A DNA stretch of 64,000 nucleotides from Promicromonospora iranensis (GCF_028994805.1 NZ_JAJQQP010000001.1:186001-250000), one strand, 5' to 3'. Numbered from the stretch's first letter, positions 22,980-32,896 are shown. Numbers and translations: made by a program. The notes: a model not told the origin generated them from the letters alone.

Positions 22980-24650
22980 TCACACGCGGGCGGTGGAGAA
23001 GCGAAGCTTCTCGGGGGTGGAGTCGGCCGCCGTCTTGCGCAGGAAGGCGCGGCGGTGCACCGAGAAGGCGTTGCGGTCGTCGAAGAAGTCGCGCGCCATC
23101 TCGGCCAGCTCGATCGTCTGGTAGTACGACAGCGGCCGGTCCGTGGCCCGGCGCTCCGCACGGGCGGCGAGCATCCAGCCGAGCGTGGCCGGCTCCTCGT
23201 ACCCCTGGGCGGCCGACGACAGCCAGGTGTTGAACTCGCCCCACTCCCGCGGCCCGACGGCGCTGATCAGCCCGATGCGTGCTGCCTCGGCCACCGAGAT
23301 CGGCAGCTTGCGGTTCAGGAGCAGCGATGCACGGTGCTCTCCGACGCGCGCCGGGACGCTCCAGGAGTGCAGCTCGGAGCCGTAGATCCCCATGTCGTAG
23401 TACGGGTTGAGGACGACGCCCTCGCGGGCGAGGGTCACGTCGGCGCAGAGCCCCGCCATGACGCCGCCCGCACCGGCGTTCGCGGTGAACGCGGCGACGG
23501 TGAGCTGCTCGGCGGTCGCGATGGCGAGGCACAGCTCGTCGATGGCGCAGATGTTGTCCCAGGCCTCGGCGGCCGGGTCCGGCGACGCGTCGATGGTGCC
23601 CAGGTGGATCCCGTTGGAGAACGCGTGCTCGGTCCCCTTGATGACGAGCACCCGCGTGTCCTCGGTGAGGGCCTTCTCGACCGCGCTGGTCAGGCGGCGG
23701 CACTGCTCCGTGTACATCGCGCCGCTGTACGAGCGGATCGTCAGGTACCCGACCGCGCCGTCCCGCACGTAGGTGGTCTCCGCCAGGGCGTCCGGGACGC
23801 GGCGGAACGGCGCGCCGTTCGCGTCGATCACCTGGGCGGCCGGGAGCTTGGCACCGCGACGTCCGCTGAGCTCGGCGGCGTAGCCGACCCAGAGCGTGCC
23901 GACGCCGCAGGCGATCGCCACGGCGTCGAGGTTGCGGCCGACCACGGTGCCGGGCGCGGCACCGGTGTGCTCCGGCGACGCGACGGCGTCGAACACGCAG
24001 ACCGACCGGCCGTTCACGCCGGCGGGAGCGCCGGGGGCGCCGTCGGCCGCCGCGACGAGCCGCTCCAGCTCGGTCGCGGGACGGCTCCAGTCGATGCGGA
24101 AGTCCTCCCGGCGCAGCAGCGGCAGCTCGCCGTCGACGGGCACGATCCGCAGGCAGGCCTCCGCCGGGATCGGCCGCTCGCCGTCGGCCACCTTGCGCAC
24201 CACCTCGCCGATACAGGCCATCGCGGCGTCCGCGACGCGGCTGTTGTAGAGCGCGCTCTTGGCGATCGGCTGGTCGGGCATGTCGAACACCGCCGTGGCC
24301 CACACGGGGCCGGCATCCAGCTCCTCCACCGCGGACAGGGCGGTGACGCCCCAGCGGTCGCGGCCGTCCCGGATCGCGTGGTCCAGCGACGAGGGCCCAC
24401 GGTCGCCGACGGGACCGGGGTGCACGATGACCGTCGGCCACCGCTCGTAGATCGTGTCCGGCACGCGGTGCTTCAGGAACGGGCACAGGATCAGGTCGGG
24501 GTCGGCACGTTCGACGGCCCGCGTCATGGCGGCACCCGACTCGAACGTCGGGGCCAGCTCGACGCCGACGTCGTGCCCCTGTTCCCTCAGGGAACACCAG
24601 ACCCGCTGGGTGAGACCGTTGAAGGCTGAGACCAGCAGGAGGATCCTCAT
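22980..24650 (-). CDS. hypX: HypX/HoxX-like protein (formyltransferase plus enoyl-CoA hydratase fold)
   Basis: A 556-residue two-domain protein. The N-terminal half resembles formyl-tetrahydrofolate-using formyltransferases, with the HypX-specific HPGPVGDRGPSSLD motif at 77-90. From about residue 260 a crotonase-like domain follows, with ALTEDTRVLVIKGTEHAFSNG and the oxyanion segment AGAGGVMAGLCADV. In characterised bacteria HypX makes the CO ligand of [NiFe]-hydrogenase from formyl-tetrahydrofolate under oxic conditions. No hydrogenase or other hyp gene lies in this window, so the gene is an orphan here. The ATG at 24650 has AAGGAG 11 nt upstream. Confidence 0.88.
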   Translation of the reverse strand: MRILLLVSAFNGLTQRVWCSLREQGHDVGVELAPTFESGAAMTRAVERADPDLILCPFLKHRVPDTIYERWPTVIVHPGPVGDRGPSSLDHAIRDGRDRWGVTALSAVEELDAGPVWATAVFDMPDQPIAKSALYNSRVADAAMACIGEVVRKVADGERPIPAEACLRIVPVDGELPLLRREDFRIDWSRPATELERLVAAADGAPGAPAGVNGRSVCVFDAVASPEHTGAAPGTVVGRNLDAVAIACGVGTLWVGYAAELSGRRGAKLPAAQVIDANGAPFRRVPDALAETTYVRDGAVGYLTIRSYSGAMYTEQCRRLTSAVEKALTEDTRVLVIKGTEHAFSNGIHLGTIDASPDPAAEAWDNICAIDELCLAIATAEQLTVAAFTANAGAGGVMAGLCADVTLAREGVVLNPYYDMGIYGSELHSWSVPARVGEHRASLLLNRKLPISVAEAARIGLISAVGPREWGEFNTWLSSAAQGYEEPATLGWMLAARAERRATDRPLSYYQTIELAEMARDFFDDRNAFSVHRRAFLRKTAADSTPEKLRFSTARV

Positions 24651-24789
24651 CAGGCGGTGGACTCCTTGTCGCACGAAAAAGCTCTGGGGGCGTCCCGCAG
24701 CCTAACCATGGACGCCAACCGGGACAATCTGCCTTGGCGCTTCAACTTCACCCGTGCGAAATCTTCACACGGGCGGACCCGCGCGCCGG

Positions 24790-25926
24790 TCACCCCTGCG
24801 GGCGCAGGGCTATCGTCATCGCCTCGAGCGCGAGCAGCGGAGCGACGTTGCCGGCCAGACGGGTGCGCGCCACACCTATCGAGTCCATCCGCCGCACCGT
24901 CTGCTCCGGGGTGGAGTCTGCGGCCAGCGAGCGCACGGTCTCGGCGAGCTCCGCGTTCACCAGGTCGACCTCCGCGCCGAGCTGCACCACGAGCACGTCC
25001 CGGTAGAGGGAGAGCAGGTCGACCATGGCACGGTCGAGCACGTCGCGCTGGTGCCGTGTGGCGCGCCGCTTCTGGTCGTCCTCCAGCTGCTTGAGCTGGG
25101 AACGCAGGCGCGGCGGCAGCGTCTCGCCGTCGGCCACGCCCAGCCCGCGCATCAGCTCGGCCTTCTCCGCCGCGTCCCGCTCCTGGGTGGCCGACACGGC
25201 CTCCGCCTTCGCCACGTCCACGAGCTCGCCCGCCGCGACCACCGCGTCCCCGACACCGCGGATGCGCCGCGCGATGCTCAGCACGGCGGTACGTCGTTCG
25301 CGCGCGCCGGCGTCACGGGCCAGCCGCTTCGCCAGGCCGACGTGGCTCTGCGCCGCGCGGGCAGCGCTCAGGGCGACCGCAGGATCGGCTCCGTCACGCC
25401 GCACCAGCAGGTCGGCGACCGCCTGCGGCGGCGGCACACGCAGCACCACGGCGCGGCAGCGGGACCGGATGGTCGGCAGCACGTCCTGGACCGACGGCGC
25501 GCACAGCACCCAGACGGTGTGCGGTGGCGGCTCCTCGATGGTCTTGAGCAGCACGTTGGTGGTGCGCTCCGCCATACGGTCGGCGTCCTCGATGATGATC
25601 ACGCGCCACCGTCCGCCCGACGGCGACCGGGACGCGGTCATGATCAGGCCCCGCACCTCGTCGATGGTGATGACCACCTTCTCCGTGGCCAGCAGCGTCA
25701 CGTCCGGATGGGTGCCCGCCATGGTGGTGGTGCACGCCTGGCACGTGCCGCAGCCGCCCTGGGGGCACTGCAGCGCCGCCGCGAACGCGCGGGCCGCGAC
25801 GGAGCGGCCGGACCCCGGCGGACCGGTCACCAGCCACGCGTGCGTCATCGCCACCGGGTTCGCCACGGCTCCCTGGAGCGCCGCGACGGCATGCTCCTGC
25901 CCGACGACGTCGTCCCACACCGTCAT
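24790..25926 (-). CDS. holB: DNA polymerase III subunit delta'
   Basis: A 378-residue clamp-loader subunit. Residues 35-42 give GPPGSGRS, a Walker-A-like loop lacking the usual lysine as in delta'. Four cysteines (54, 59, 62, 65) form the zinc module, and the sensor region reads RVIIIEDADRM with the SRC motif in TIRSRCR. The C-terminal half is helical and divergent. The ATG overlaps the tmk stop as ATGA (25923-25926), so tmk and holB are translationally coupled, a standard bacterial pairing. Confidence 0.93.
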   Translation of the reverse strand: MTVWDDVVGQEHAVAALQGAVANPVAMTHAWLVTGPPGSGRSVAARAFAAALQCPQGGCGTCQACTTTMAGTHPDVTLLATEKVVITIDEVRGLIMTASRSPSGGRWRVIIIEDADRMAERTTNVLLKTIEEPPPHTVWVLCAPSVQDVLPTIRSRCRAVVLRVPPPQAVADLLVRRDGADPAVALSAARAAQSHVGLAKRLARDAGARERRTAVLSIARRIRGVGDAVVAAGELVDVAKAEAVSATQERDAAEKAELMRGLGVADGETLPPRLRSQLKQLEDDQKRRATRHQRDVLDRAMVDLLSLYRDVLVVQLGAEVDLVNAELAETVRSLAADSTPEQTVRRMDSIGVARTRLAGNVAPLLALEAMTIALRPQG

Positions 25927-26633
25927 GAACGGTCCTCGCCGGCGGCCTCGGTGGCTCCGCCGACGTCGGCCAGGTTGCTGGCCTCCGTCACCACCGGAGT
26001 GAGGCCGAGCCGGGCCGAGACGTCCACCCGGATCTGCGCCTGGATGTCGTCGACCGGCGCCCTCGCGTCGATGATCACCCAGCGGTCGGGGTCGGCAGCG
26101 GCGCGCTGGAGAAACGTGTCCCGTACCCGGGTGTGGAACTCGAGGCCGGCTCGCTCCAGACGGTCCAGCGCGCCCTTGCCCTCGGCCTTGGCGCGGCGGG
26201 CCGCCGCGGCGCCGGGCTCGAGGTCCAGCAGGACGGTGACGTCGGGCCGCAGGCCCTTCGTGGCCCACAGGGACAGGTGCTCCACCTCGTGGCCGGGCAG
26301 GTCCCGGCCACCCGACTGGTACGCGACGGACGAGTCGAGGTAGCGGTCCGTGACCACCACCGCGCCACGCTCCAGGGCCGGCCGGACGACCGTCTCGACG
26401 TGGTGGGCGCGGTCTGCCGCATAGATCAGCGCCTCGGCGCGCGGGCCCATGTCCTGGCCGTGCATGACCGCGGCCCGCAGCTCCTTGCCGAGCGCGGTGC
26501 CACCCGGCTCGAACGTGAGCACGACCTCGCGGCCGGTCAGGTCGGCCAGCCAGTCGCCGAGGAGGCGGGACTGTGTCGACTTGCCGACGCCCTCGCCGCC
26601 CTCGAAGGAGATGAAGTAGCCCGGTGCGTTCAC
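25923..26633 (-). CDS. tmk: thymidylate kinase
   Basis: A 236-residue enzyme phosphorylating dTMP. The P-loop is GGEGVGKST (12-20), followed by EPGGTALG, the DR-Y/S motif VTDRYLDSSVAYQ, and a LID region with RRAKAEGKG. It is slightly longer than many family members because of a roughly 20-residue acidic C-terminal tail. The start is GTG at 26633. It lies in the order topA, PNPOx-like gene, tmk, holB, a common actinobacterial arrangement of replication genes. Confidence 0.95.
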   Translation of the reverse strand: MNAPGYFISFEGGEGVGKSTQSRLLGDWLADLTGREVVLTFEPGGTALGKELRAAVMHGQDMGPRAEALIYAADRAHHVETVVRPALERGAVVVTDRYLDSSVAYQSGGRDLPGHEVEHLSLWATKGLRPDVTVLLDLEPGAAAARRAKAEGKGALDRLERAGLEFHTRVRDTFLQRAAADPDRWVIIDARAPVDDIQAQIRVDVSARLGLTPVVTEASNLADVGGATEAAGEDRS

Positions 26634-26703
26634 GCCGCAACCCTAACCGCGCCCACCGACATCGACCGGCCGGCGTGTGCACCGGGCCGGCGCCCGAACC
26701 GGG

Positions 26704-27102
26704 TCAGCGGCGCAGCCTGCGGCCGGTCACCCGCGTGGGCGTGATGCGCACCCAGGTGTCCCGGGTGTCGTCCAGGTAGCTGACCAGGTTGGTCGCCTCG
26801 GCCGCTGCGATGTCGGCGTCGTTCTCCAGGATCTCCGCGGTGCCCTTCACGACCACGCTGTACGCGATCTCGGGACCCCACTGGTCGACCTCGAAGGCGA
26901 CCTTCTCGTTGATCGCGACCTCCGCGACCTTGGTGCCGGGGATCGTGTGGAAGTAGATGTTCCGGTCCGCCGTGGCGAAGTTCAGCGGGAAGATCTCGGG
27001 CTCTCCGGCGACGGCCGTACCGAGCCGCCCGATGGGCTGCATCGAGAGGAACTCCCAGCACTCGTCCTCGGTCATCGGCGTGATCTGCTCGTTGACGTCC
27101 AT
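26704..27102 (-). CDS. pyridoxamine 5'-phosphate oxidase-like flavin/F420-binding protein
   Basis: A 132-residue split-barrel protein. The MTEDECWEFLSMQPIGRLGT start, the PEIFPLNF strand and the IPGTKVAEVAINEKVAFEVD segment match the short PNPOx-like families common in actinobacteria. Members bind FMN or F420 and reduce diverse small molecules. The exact activity is not readable. It is inserted between topA and tmk on the same strand. Confidence 0.85.
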   Translation of the reverse strand: MDVNEQITPMTEDECWEFLSMQPIGRLGTAVAGEPEIFPLNFATADRNIYFHTIPGTKVAEVAINEKVAFEVDQWGPEIAYSVVVKGTAEILENDADIAAAEATNLVSYLDDTRDTWVRITPTRVTGRRLRR

Positions 27103-27201
27103 GCGTCCATCGTGCGCTCGGCGCGCACGGCTCGCTTGGCGAGAAGGCCTGGTCCGACGGGTCGGACGTGCAGGTCACCGCAGCGACCCGCACGACCGAC
27201 G

Positions 27202-30015
27202 CTACTTCGAGCTCGACGCCTTCTTGGCCGGTGCCTTCTTGGCCGGTGCCTTCTTCGCGGCGGGCTTCTTGGCCGCGGCGGTGCGCGTCGTGCGCTTCTT
27301 CGCCGGGCCCTGGGCGCGCTTCTCCGCGAGCAGCTCGATGGCCTGCTCCGCGGTGACCGACTCCGGCGTGACGTCGCGCGGCAGCGTGCGGTTGGTCTCA
27401 CCGTCGGTCACGTACGGGCCGAAGCGGCCGTCCTTGACCTGGATCGGCTTGCCGCTGTTCGGGTCGTCCCCGAGCTCCTTCAGCGGCGGCGTCGCCGTCC
27501 GACCGCGGCCCCGCTTGGGCTGCTTGTAGATCTCCAGCGCCTCGTCGAGGGTGACCGTGAACATGGCCTCCTCGGACGGCAGGGTGCGCGAGTCCGTGCC
27601 CTTCTTCAGGTACGGGCCGTAGCGCCCGTTCTGCGCGGTGATCTCGTCACCCGACTCCGGGTCCACGCCCACCACGCGCGGCAGCGACATGAGCTGCAGG
27701 GCGTCCTCCAGCGTCACCGAGTCGAGGGCCTGCGACTTGAGCAGCGACGCGGTCTTGGGCTTGGGCAGAGCAGCCAGCGCCCGCTTCTTCGCCGCGGCCG
27801 ACAGGCCGGGGTCGAGGTCCGGCTCGGGCAGCTGCTCCGTGACGTACGGGCCGTACCGGCCGTTCTTCGCCACGATCGGGTTGCCCGTCTCGGGGTGCGT
27901 GCCGAGCACACGGCCGTCGTCCGCCCCTGCCGCGAGCAGCTCACGCGCCTTGGCGACGGTCAGCTCGTCGGGCGCGACGTCGTCGGGCACGGAGGCGCGG
28001 GGCGGGGTCTTGCCCTCCTCGACCTCGGCCGCGAGGTCCTCGAGGTACGGGCCGTACCGGCCCACCCGCACGCGGATGCCCTCGCCGATCTCGACGGAGT
28101 TGATCGCCGCGGCGTCGATCTCACCGAGGTTCTCGACGAGCGCACGGAGGCCGCCGCCGTCGCTGTCCACACCGAGCGCATCGGACGTGCCCATGTTGCC
28201 CGGGGCCTCGCCGAAGTAGAACTCCTTGAGCCACGCGACCCGTTCCCGCGACCCGGCGGCGATCTGGTCGAGGTCGGCCTCCATCGTGGCCGTGAAGTCG
28301 TAGTCGACCAGCCGGTCGAAGTGCTCCTCCAGCAGGCGGACCACCGCGAACGCGAGCCAGGTCGGCACCAGCGCCTGGCCGCGCGTGATCACGTAGCCGC
28401 GGTCCTGGATGGTCGAGATCGTCGCGGCGTACGTGGACGGGCGGCCGATCCCCCGCTCCTCCAGCGCCTTGACCAGCGAAGCCTCCGTGTACCGCGCGGG
28501 CGGCGACGTCGAGTGGCCGTCGGCGGCGAGGTCGGTCCCGACCAGCGCGTCGCCCTCGGACATCGTCGGCAGACGCGTCTCCTTCGCCGCGGCGGCGCCG
28601 TCGGCCGCCTCGACGTCGACGTCCGCGCTCTCCTCGTAGGCCGCGAGGAACCCGCGGAACGAGATCACCGTGCCCGACGCCGAGAACACCGCCTCGTTGC
28701 CGTCCTGCTCGCCGCCGCTGATGACCGCGCCGAGCCGGACGGATGCCGTCGAGCCCTTCGCGTCGGCCATCTGCGACGCGACCGTGCGCTTCCAGATCAG
28801 CTCGTACAGACGGAACTGGTCGCCGCTCAGCTCACCGGCGACCTGCGCGGGCGTGCGGAACGAGTCACCCGCCGGGCGGATCGCCTCGTGCGCCTCCTGG
28901 GCGCCCTTCGACTTGGACTGGTAGAGCCGGGGAGCACCGGGTACGTACTCGGGGCCGTACAGCTCCGCGGCCTGACGGCGTGCGGCGTTCGTTGCCTCCG
29001 CCGACAGCGAGGGGCTGTCGGTACGCATGTACGTGATGTAGCCGTTCTCGTACAGGCCCTGCGCGGTACGCATCGCCTGGCGCGACGACATCCGCAGCTT
29101 GCGGCCCGCCTCCTGCTGCATGGTGGAGGTGGTGAACGGCGCCGCCGGGCGGCGCGTGTACGGCTTGGTCTCCAGGCTGCGGACCGAGAAGTCGGCGGTC
29201 TCGAGCCCGGCGACGACGGCGTGCGCCGTCGCCTCGTTCAGCTGCACGACGCCGGTGCGGACCTTGAGCCGTCCGCGGTCGTCGAAGTCGCGGCCGGAGG
29301 CGACCTTCTCGCCGGCGAGCTGGGTGAGCCGGGCGCGGAAGGACGGCTGCCCGGAGGCGCCGCCGTCGTCGTCCGCGACCGCGAAGGTGCCCGCCACGTC
29401 CCAGTAGTCCGCTGAGACGAACGCCATACGCTCGCGCTCCCGCTCGACGACGAGACGCGTCGCCACCGACTGCACGCGGCCCGCGGACAGACCTTGCCGC
29501 ACCTTGCGCCACAGCACCGGGGAGACCTCGTAGCCGTACAGGCGGTCGAGGATGCGCCGGGTCTCCTGGGCGTCCACGAGGTCCTGGTCCAGCTCGCGCG
29601 TGTTCTCCAGGGCCCGGAGGATCGCGTCACGGGTGATCTCGTGGAACACCATGCGCTTGACCGGGACCTTGGGCTTGAGCTCCTGGATCAGGTGCCACGC
29701 GATGGCCTCGCCCTCGCGGTCCTCATCGGTCGCGAGGAAGAGCTCGTCGGCGTCCTTGAGCGCCTTCTTGAGCTCGCTGACCTTCTTCTTCTTGTCCGCG
29801 TGGACCACGTAGTACGGGTCGAACCCGTTGTCCACGTCGACGGAGAACTTGCCGTACGGGCCCTTCTTCATCTCCGCCGGCAGGTCCTTGGGCTGCGGGA
29901 GGTCGCGAATATGCCCGACGCTGGCTTCGACCTCGTAGTCGTCGCCGAGGTAGCTCTGGATCTTTCGAGCCTTCGTGGGCGACTCCACGATCACGAGCTT
30001 GCGTGCCTGGGACAT
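27202..30015 (-). CDS. topA: DNA topoisomerase I
   Basis: A 937-residue type IA topoisomerase that relaxes negative supercoils. The Toprim domain has VESPTKA and DEDREGEAIAWH (about 97-108). The catalytic tyrosine is Tyr329 in YITYMRTDS. After about residue 600 come several repeated actinobacterial C-terminal modules with NGRYGPY and DGRFGPYV motifs, replacing the zinc fingers of proteobacterial enzymes. The last 30 residues are a Lys/Ala/Pro repeat (AKK, APAKK) typical of actinobacterial TopA, which aids DNA binding. ATG at 30015. Confidence 0.97.
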   Translation of the reverse strand: MSQARKLVIVESPTKARKIQSYLGDDYEVEASVGHIRDLPQPKDLPAEMKKGPYGKFSVDVDNGFDPYYVVHADKKKKVSELKKALKDADELFLATDEDREGEAIAWHLIQELKPKVPVKRMVFHEITRDAILRALENTRELDQDLVDAQETRRILDRLYGYEVSPVLWRKVRQGLSAGRVQSVATRLVVERERERMAFVSADYWDVAGTFAVADDDGGASGQPSFRARLTQLAGEKVASGRDFDDRGRLKVRTGVVQLNEATAHAVVAGLETADFSVRSLETKPYTRRPAAPFTTSTMQQEAGRKLRMSSRQAMRTAQGLYENGYITYMRTDSPSLSAEATNAARRQAAELYGPEYVPGAPRLYQSKSKGAQEAHEAIRPAGDSFRTPAQVAGELSGDQFRLYELIWKRTVASQMADAKGSTASVRLGAVISGGEQDGNEAVFSASGTVISFRGFLAAYEESADVDVEAADGAAAAKETRLPTMSEGDALVGTDLAADGHSTSPPARYTEASLVKALEERGIGRPSTYAATISTIQDRGYVITRGQALVPTWLAFAVVRLLEEHFDRLVDYDFTATMEADLDQIAAGSRERVAWLKEFYFGEAPGNMGTSDALGVDSDGGGLRALVENLGEIDAAAINSVEIGEGIRVRVGRYGPYLEDLAAEVEEGKTPPRASVPDDVAPDELTVAKARELLAAGADDGRVLGTHPETGNPIVAKNGRYGPYVTEQLPEPDLDPGLSAAAKKRALAALPKPKTASLLKSQALDSVTLEDALQLMSLPRVVGVDPESGDEITAQNGRYGPYLKKGTDSRTLPSEEAMFTVTLDEALEIYKQPKRGRGRTATPPLKELGDDPNSGKPIQVKDGRFGPYVTDGETNRTLPRDVTPESVTAEQAIELLAEKRAQGPAKKRTTRTAAAKKPAAKKAPAKKAPAKKASSSK

Positions 30016-30247
30016 CCGGTCCTGCCTGCTTCCTGCGGGGTCTGGGGGAGGGCGTCGAGCGCCGCTGGAGAGTTCACGGTACGCCAGACACGACGGCTCG
30101 CACCCTATCCGGGCCGAAAGCCGGATGCCGGGCGGTCTCGCATGACCGTGGTGATTTTCACTCGTGGCGTGATGAACGACGCGTTGAACAACGGAGCGTC
30201 ACACCGGACACACGGTCTCTTCAGGCCGTTCCCCTACGGTTGAGCCT

Positions 30248-31345
30248 ATGACGGACCAGACCCTCCCGCTGCCCGACCATCCGCAGCCCGCGCACGGCCG
30301 CGTCGTCGGCACGGCCAAGGGGTACACGCCGCCCGCCGGGCCGGCGCCCAAGGTCCGTAGGCCCCGCCGCGCCCCCCGCCCGGCCCCGCTCCTGAGAGAG
30401 CCGCTCCCGGCGAGCCCGCGCCCGCCGTCGGGCGAGCCGCACGAGCCGGACCGGACCAGCACCAGCAACGAGTCCGGTCCGCGAACAGCCGGGCTCCGGC
30501 CCCGGCTGGCGCCCCGCATCACCGCCGGGATCGTGGCGGCGCTCGCGCTGTGGGCCGTGTGGGCCACGTGGGACACGTTCGTCGTGTCACCGGTCGGCCA
30601 GCGCGCGGACCAGCTCGCGCTCGACGGCGCCGCCCGCGGCCAGGGCGTGCTCTGGGAGCTGGCCGAGCCGGTGCTCGGGGTGGTCTCGAACACGTTCATC
30701 GGCCTGGGCCTCGCGGCCGCCGTGGTCCTCGCGCTGGCCCGCGGGCGCTGGTGGCTCGCCGCACAGGTGGCGATCCTCGTGGCCGGGTCCAACCTCACCA
30801 CGCAGGTGCTCAAGCACGCGGTCCTCGACCGGCCGGCGCTGCTCGACGTCCCGCGCGCCGACATCAACACCCTGCCCAGCGGGCACACGACGGTCGCCGC
30901 GTCCATCGCGGCAGGTCTCCTCATCGCGGTCCCCCGGCGCTGGCGTCCCGTCGTGGCGGTGGCCGGTGCCGTCTACACGGGGGCCACCGGCGTGTCGACG
31001 CTGGTCGGACAGTGGCACCGGCCCTCCGACGTCGTCGCCGCCATCCTCGTGGTGCTCGCCTGGGGTGCGGGTGTGTGCCTGCTGAGCTCGTCCTCCTCGC
31101 TGGACGCGCCGCAGGACGGCCGGGACCGCGGGACGTCGGGCGCGGCCGGGCTGCTCCTGCTCGGCGCGGTGGGCACCGGAGCTCTCGCGGTCGGCGCGCT
31201 CGGCAGCGTGCGGGGCGACGGCTGGGGCCTCCCGCTGGGTGGTGACCTCACCGCGTACATGGGCGGGATGCTCGGCGTCGTCGCGGTGACCCTCGCCTCG
31301 TTCGCGCTGCTGCTCCTCGTGCGGCAGTCGACGGCGCGGCCCTGA
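30248..31345 (+). CDS. PAP2-superfamily membrane phosphatase
   Basis: A 365-residue membrane protein. A long, Pro/Arg-rich cytosolic N-terminus (about 1-90) precedes a set of transmembrane helices. The three phosphatase motifs are visible: KHAVLDRP (motif 1), PSGHT (motif 2) and GQWHRPSDV (motif 3). After them come about three more helices. The usual substrates of such enzymes are lipid phosphates such as undecaprenyl pyrophosphate or phosphatidate. Start ATG at 30248, divergent from topA. Confidence 0.88.
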   Translation: MTDQTLPLPDHPQPAHGRVVGTAKGYTPPAGPAPKVRRPRRAPRPAPLLREPLPASPRPPSGEPHEPDRTSTSNESGPRTAGLRPRLAPRITAGIVAALALWAVWATWDTFVVSPVGQRADQLALDGAARGQGVLWELAEPVLGVVSNTFIGLGLAAAVVLALARGRWWLAAQVAILVAGSNLTTQVLKHAVLDRPALLDVPRADINTLPSGHTTVAASIAAGLLIAVPRRWRPVVAVAGAVYTGATGVSTLVGQWHRPSDVVAAILVVLAWGAGVCLLSSSSSLDAPQDGRDRGTSGAAGLLLLGAVGTGALAVGALGSVRGDGWGLPLGGDLTAYMGGMLGVVAVTLASFALLLLVRQSTARP

Positions 31346-31373
31346 GCCGGTCGAGTGCACACACCGGACACCG

Positions 31374-31418
31374 GACGTCAGACGCCCAGGTCATCGGGTG
31401 ACCTGGGCGCCTGACGTC
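31374..31418. terminator. bidirectional terminator
   Basis: 20-bp arms GACGTCAGACGCCCAGGTCA/TGACCTGGGCGCCTGACGTC with one mismatch and a 5-nt loop, between the convergent PAP2 and protease genes. Its core resembles the hairpins at 50678-50717 and 54821-54866. Confidence 0.85.
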
Positions 31419-31438
31419 ACGTGCTCACGCGGGGGCCG

Positions 31439-32896
31439 TCACGGGGTGGTGTAGCCGCCCGTGTACGAACCCGAGCCGGAGTACGCGTGGACGACCCAGC
31501 GGTACGTGCCCGACGTGCCCGTGTAGCGCACGTTCTCGTCGGACGAGGCCGTGATGCCCTGGGCCACCGTGGTCCAGGAGCCGCCGCTCGCCTTCTGCAG
31601 GTAGAGGTCGAAGTCGGTCCCGGTCGGCCCGTCGAGGCAGCCCGTGATGGTGCCGGACAGCATGGAGAACCCGGTGGTACCCGGCTTCGCCGCCTGGCCA
31701 CCGGAGCTCAGGGAGCCGCTGAACGCGGTCCGCTGGCTCGCGCAGCCCGGGGGCGGCGTCGTGCCACCGCCACCACCGGTGATCAGCGAGACGCCCGCCG
31801 CACTGAGGGCCTCGCCGACCGGCTGGAAGTAGGTGGTGCCGCCGGAGGAGCAGTTGCCCGAACCGCCGGAGGTCAGGCCCTGGGCCTGCGAGCCCGCGAG
31901 CAGCGAACCACCGGAGTCACCCGGCTCGGCGCACACGTTGGTCCGGATCAGGCCCGACACGGTGCCCTGGGGGTACGTGACCGACGAGTTCAGGGCCTGG
32001 ATGGTGCCGCAGTGCCAGCCGGTCGTGGAGCCCGAGCGGCAGACCGTGGAACCGACGGCGGCCGCGGTCGAGCCCGCGACGTTCACGGTGCCGCCGTTGT
32101 AGTTGTTGACGGCGCCCACGGGGGTGTCGTCGGTGCCGGTGTTCACGTAGGCGTAGTCGTTGCCGGGGAACGAGGACACCTGGAAGGTGCCGCTCGGCTG
32201 GCTGGTGGTGGCACCGCGCGAACCGCAGTGGCCGGCGGTGACGAAGCCGCCCGTGGCCGAGAACCCGACCGAGCAGCGCGAACCACCGATGTAGTAGGCG
32301 TTGCCACCGACCACGTTGATCAGGGTGCGCGGCATCTCGGCCACCTCGACGACGGAGACGGAGCCCGCCGAGACACCCGCCTGCCGGACGGCGGCGGCGA
32401 CGGCGCCCTTCGCCCCCTTGGCCACCTCCATGACCACCGAGTTCGACTCGACGTCCACGTACGTGGCGGCGACCTTGGCCCGGGGCGCGGCGCGGTAGGC
32501 CTTGGCGGCCAGCCGGTCGAGCTGGCTCAGCGACTTGTCGACGGTGACTGCCTTGGCACCGGCGGCACGGACCTCGGCGGCTCCGGCCTTGTCGGTGACG
32601 GCGACGAACAGCTCGTCGCCGTCCACCCACGCCCCCGCGTAGCCCCTGTCGAGGGTCTTGATGATGGTGTGCTGCTTCTCGGACAGCGACTCGTCCGTCT
32701 TGAGGCGGTCCACCGCCTGTGCGGTGGTGAGGCCGAGGTCGCGCTCCATCGCGGCGACCATGCCCGGGGCGTACCCGTCCACCTCGGGCCTGTCGGAACC
32801 GGCGGCAGTGCCTGCGGTAGCAGCGGTGATGCTGGCGGCGAGGAGCGTCGCAGCGGCTGTAGCCACGGTGATCGCTCTGAAGGATGTGCGTCTCAT
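31439..32896 (-). CDS. secreted streptogrisin-type serine protease with C-terminal PPC-like domain
   Basis: A 485-residue preproprotease of the S1 chymotrypsin fold. A signal peptide (1-33) and an alpha-lytic-type prodomain (about 40-190) precede the mature protease, which starts near residue 192. The triad is His223 (TAGHC), Asp247 (GNDYAY) and Ser328 (GDSGGS), with paired cysteines around each. A Gly/Pro linker leads to about 100 C-terminal residues resembling bacterial pre-peptidase C-terminal (PPC) domains. It shares an almost identical catalytic core with the next gene. Confidence 0.92.
   Translation of the reverse strand: MRRTSFRAITVATAAATLLAASITAATAGTAAGSDRPEVDGYAPGMVAAMERDLGLTTAQAVDRLKTDESLSEKQHTIIKTLDRGYAGAWVDGDELFVAVTDKAGAAEVRAAGAKAVTVDKSLSQLDRLAAKAYRAAPRAKVAATYVDVESNSVVMEVAKGAKGAVAAAVRQAGVSAGSVSVVEVAEMPRTLINVVGGNAYYIGGSRCSVGFSATGGFVTAGHCGSRGATTSQPSGTFQVSSFPGNDYAYVNTGTDDTPVGAVNNYNGGTVNVAGSTAAAVGSTVCRSGSTTGWHCGTIQALNSSVTYPQGTVSGLIRTNVCAEPGDSGGSLLAGSQAQGLTSGGSGNCSSGGTTYFQPVGEALSAAGVSLITGGGGGTTPPPGCASQRTAFSGSLSSGGQAAKPGTTGFSMLSGTITGCLDGPTGTDFDLYLQKASGGSWTTVAQGITASSDENVRYTGTSGTYRWVVHAYSGSGSYTGGYTTP

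Noticed and set aside
27200-27300. Short direct repeats at the 3' end of topA as a mobile repeat
   Set aside because: They encode the Lys/Ala/Pro tail common to actinobacterial TopA proteins.
26677-29415. 912-codon plus-strand open frame opposite topA
   Set aside because: Antisense shadow of topoisomerase I; long antisense frames are expected at this GC content.
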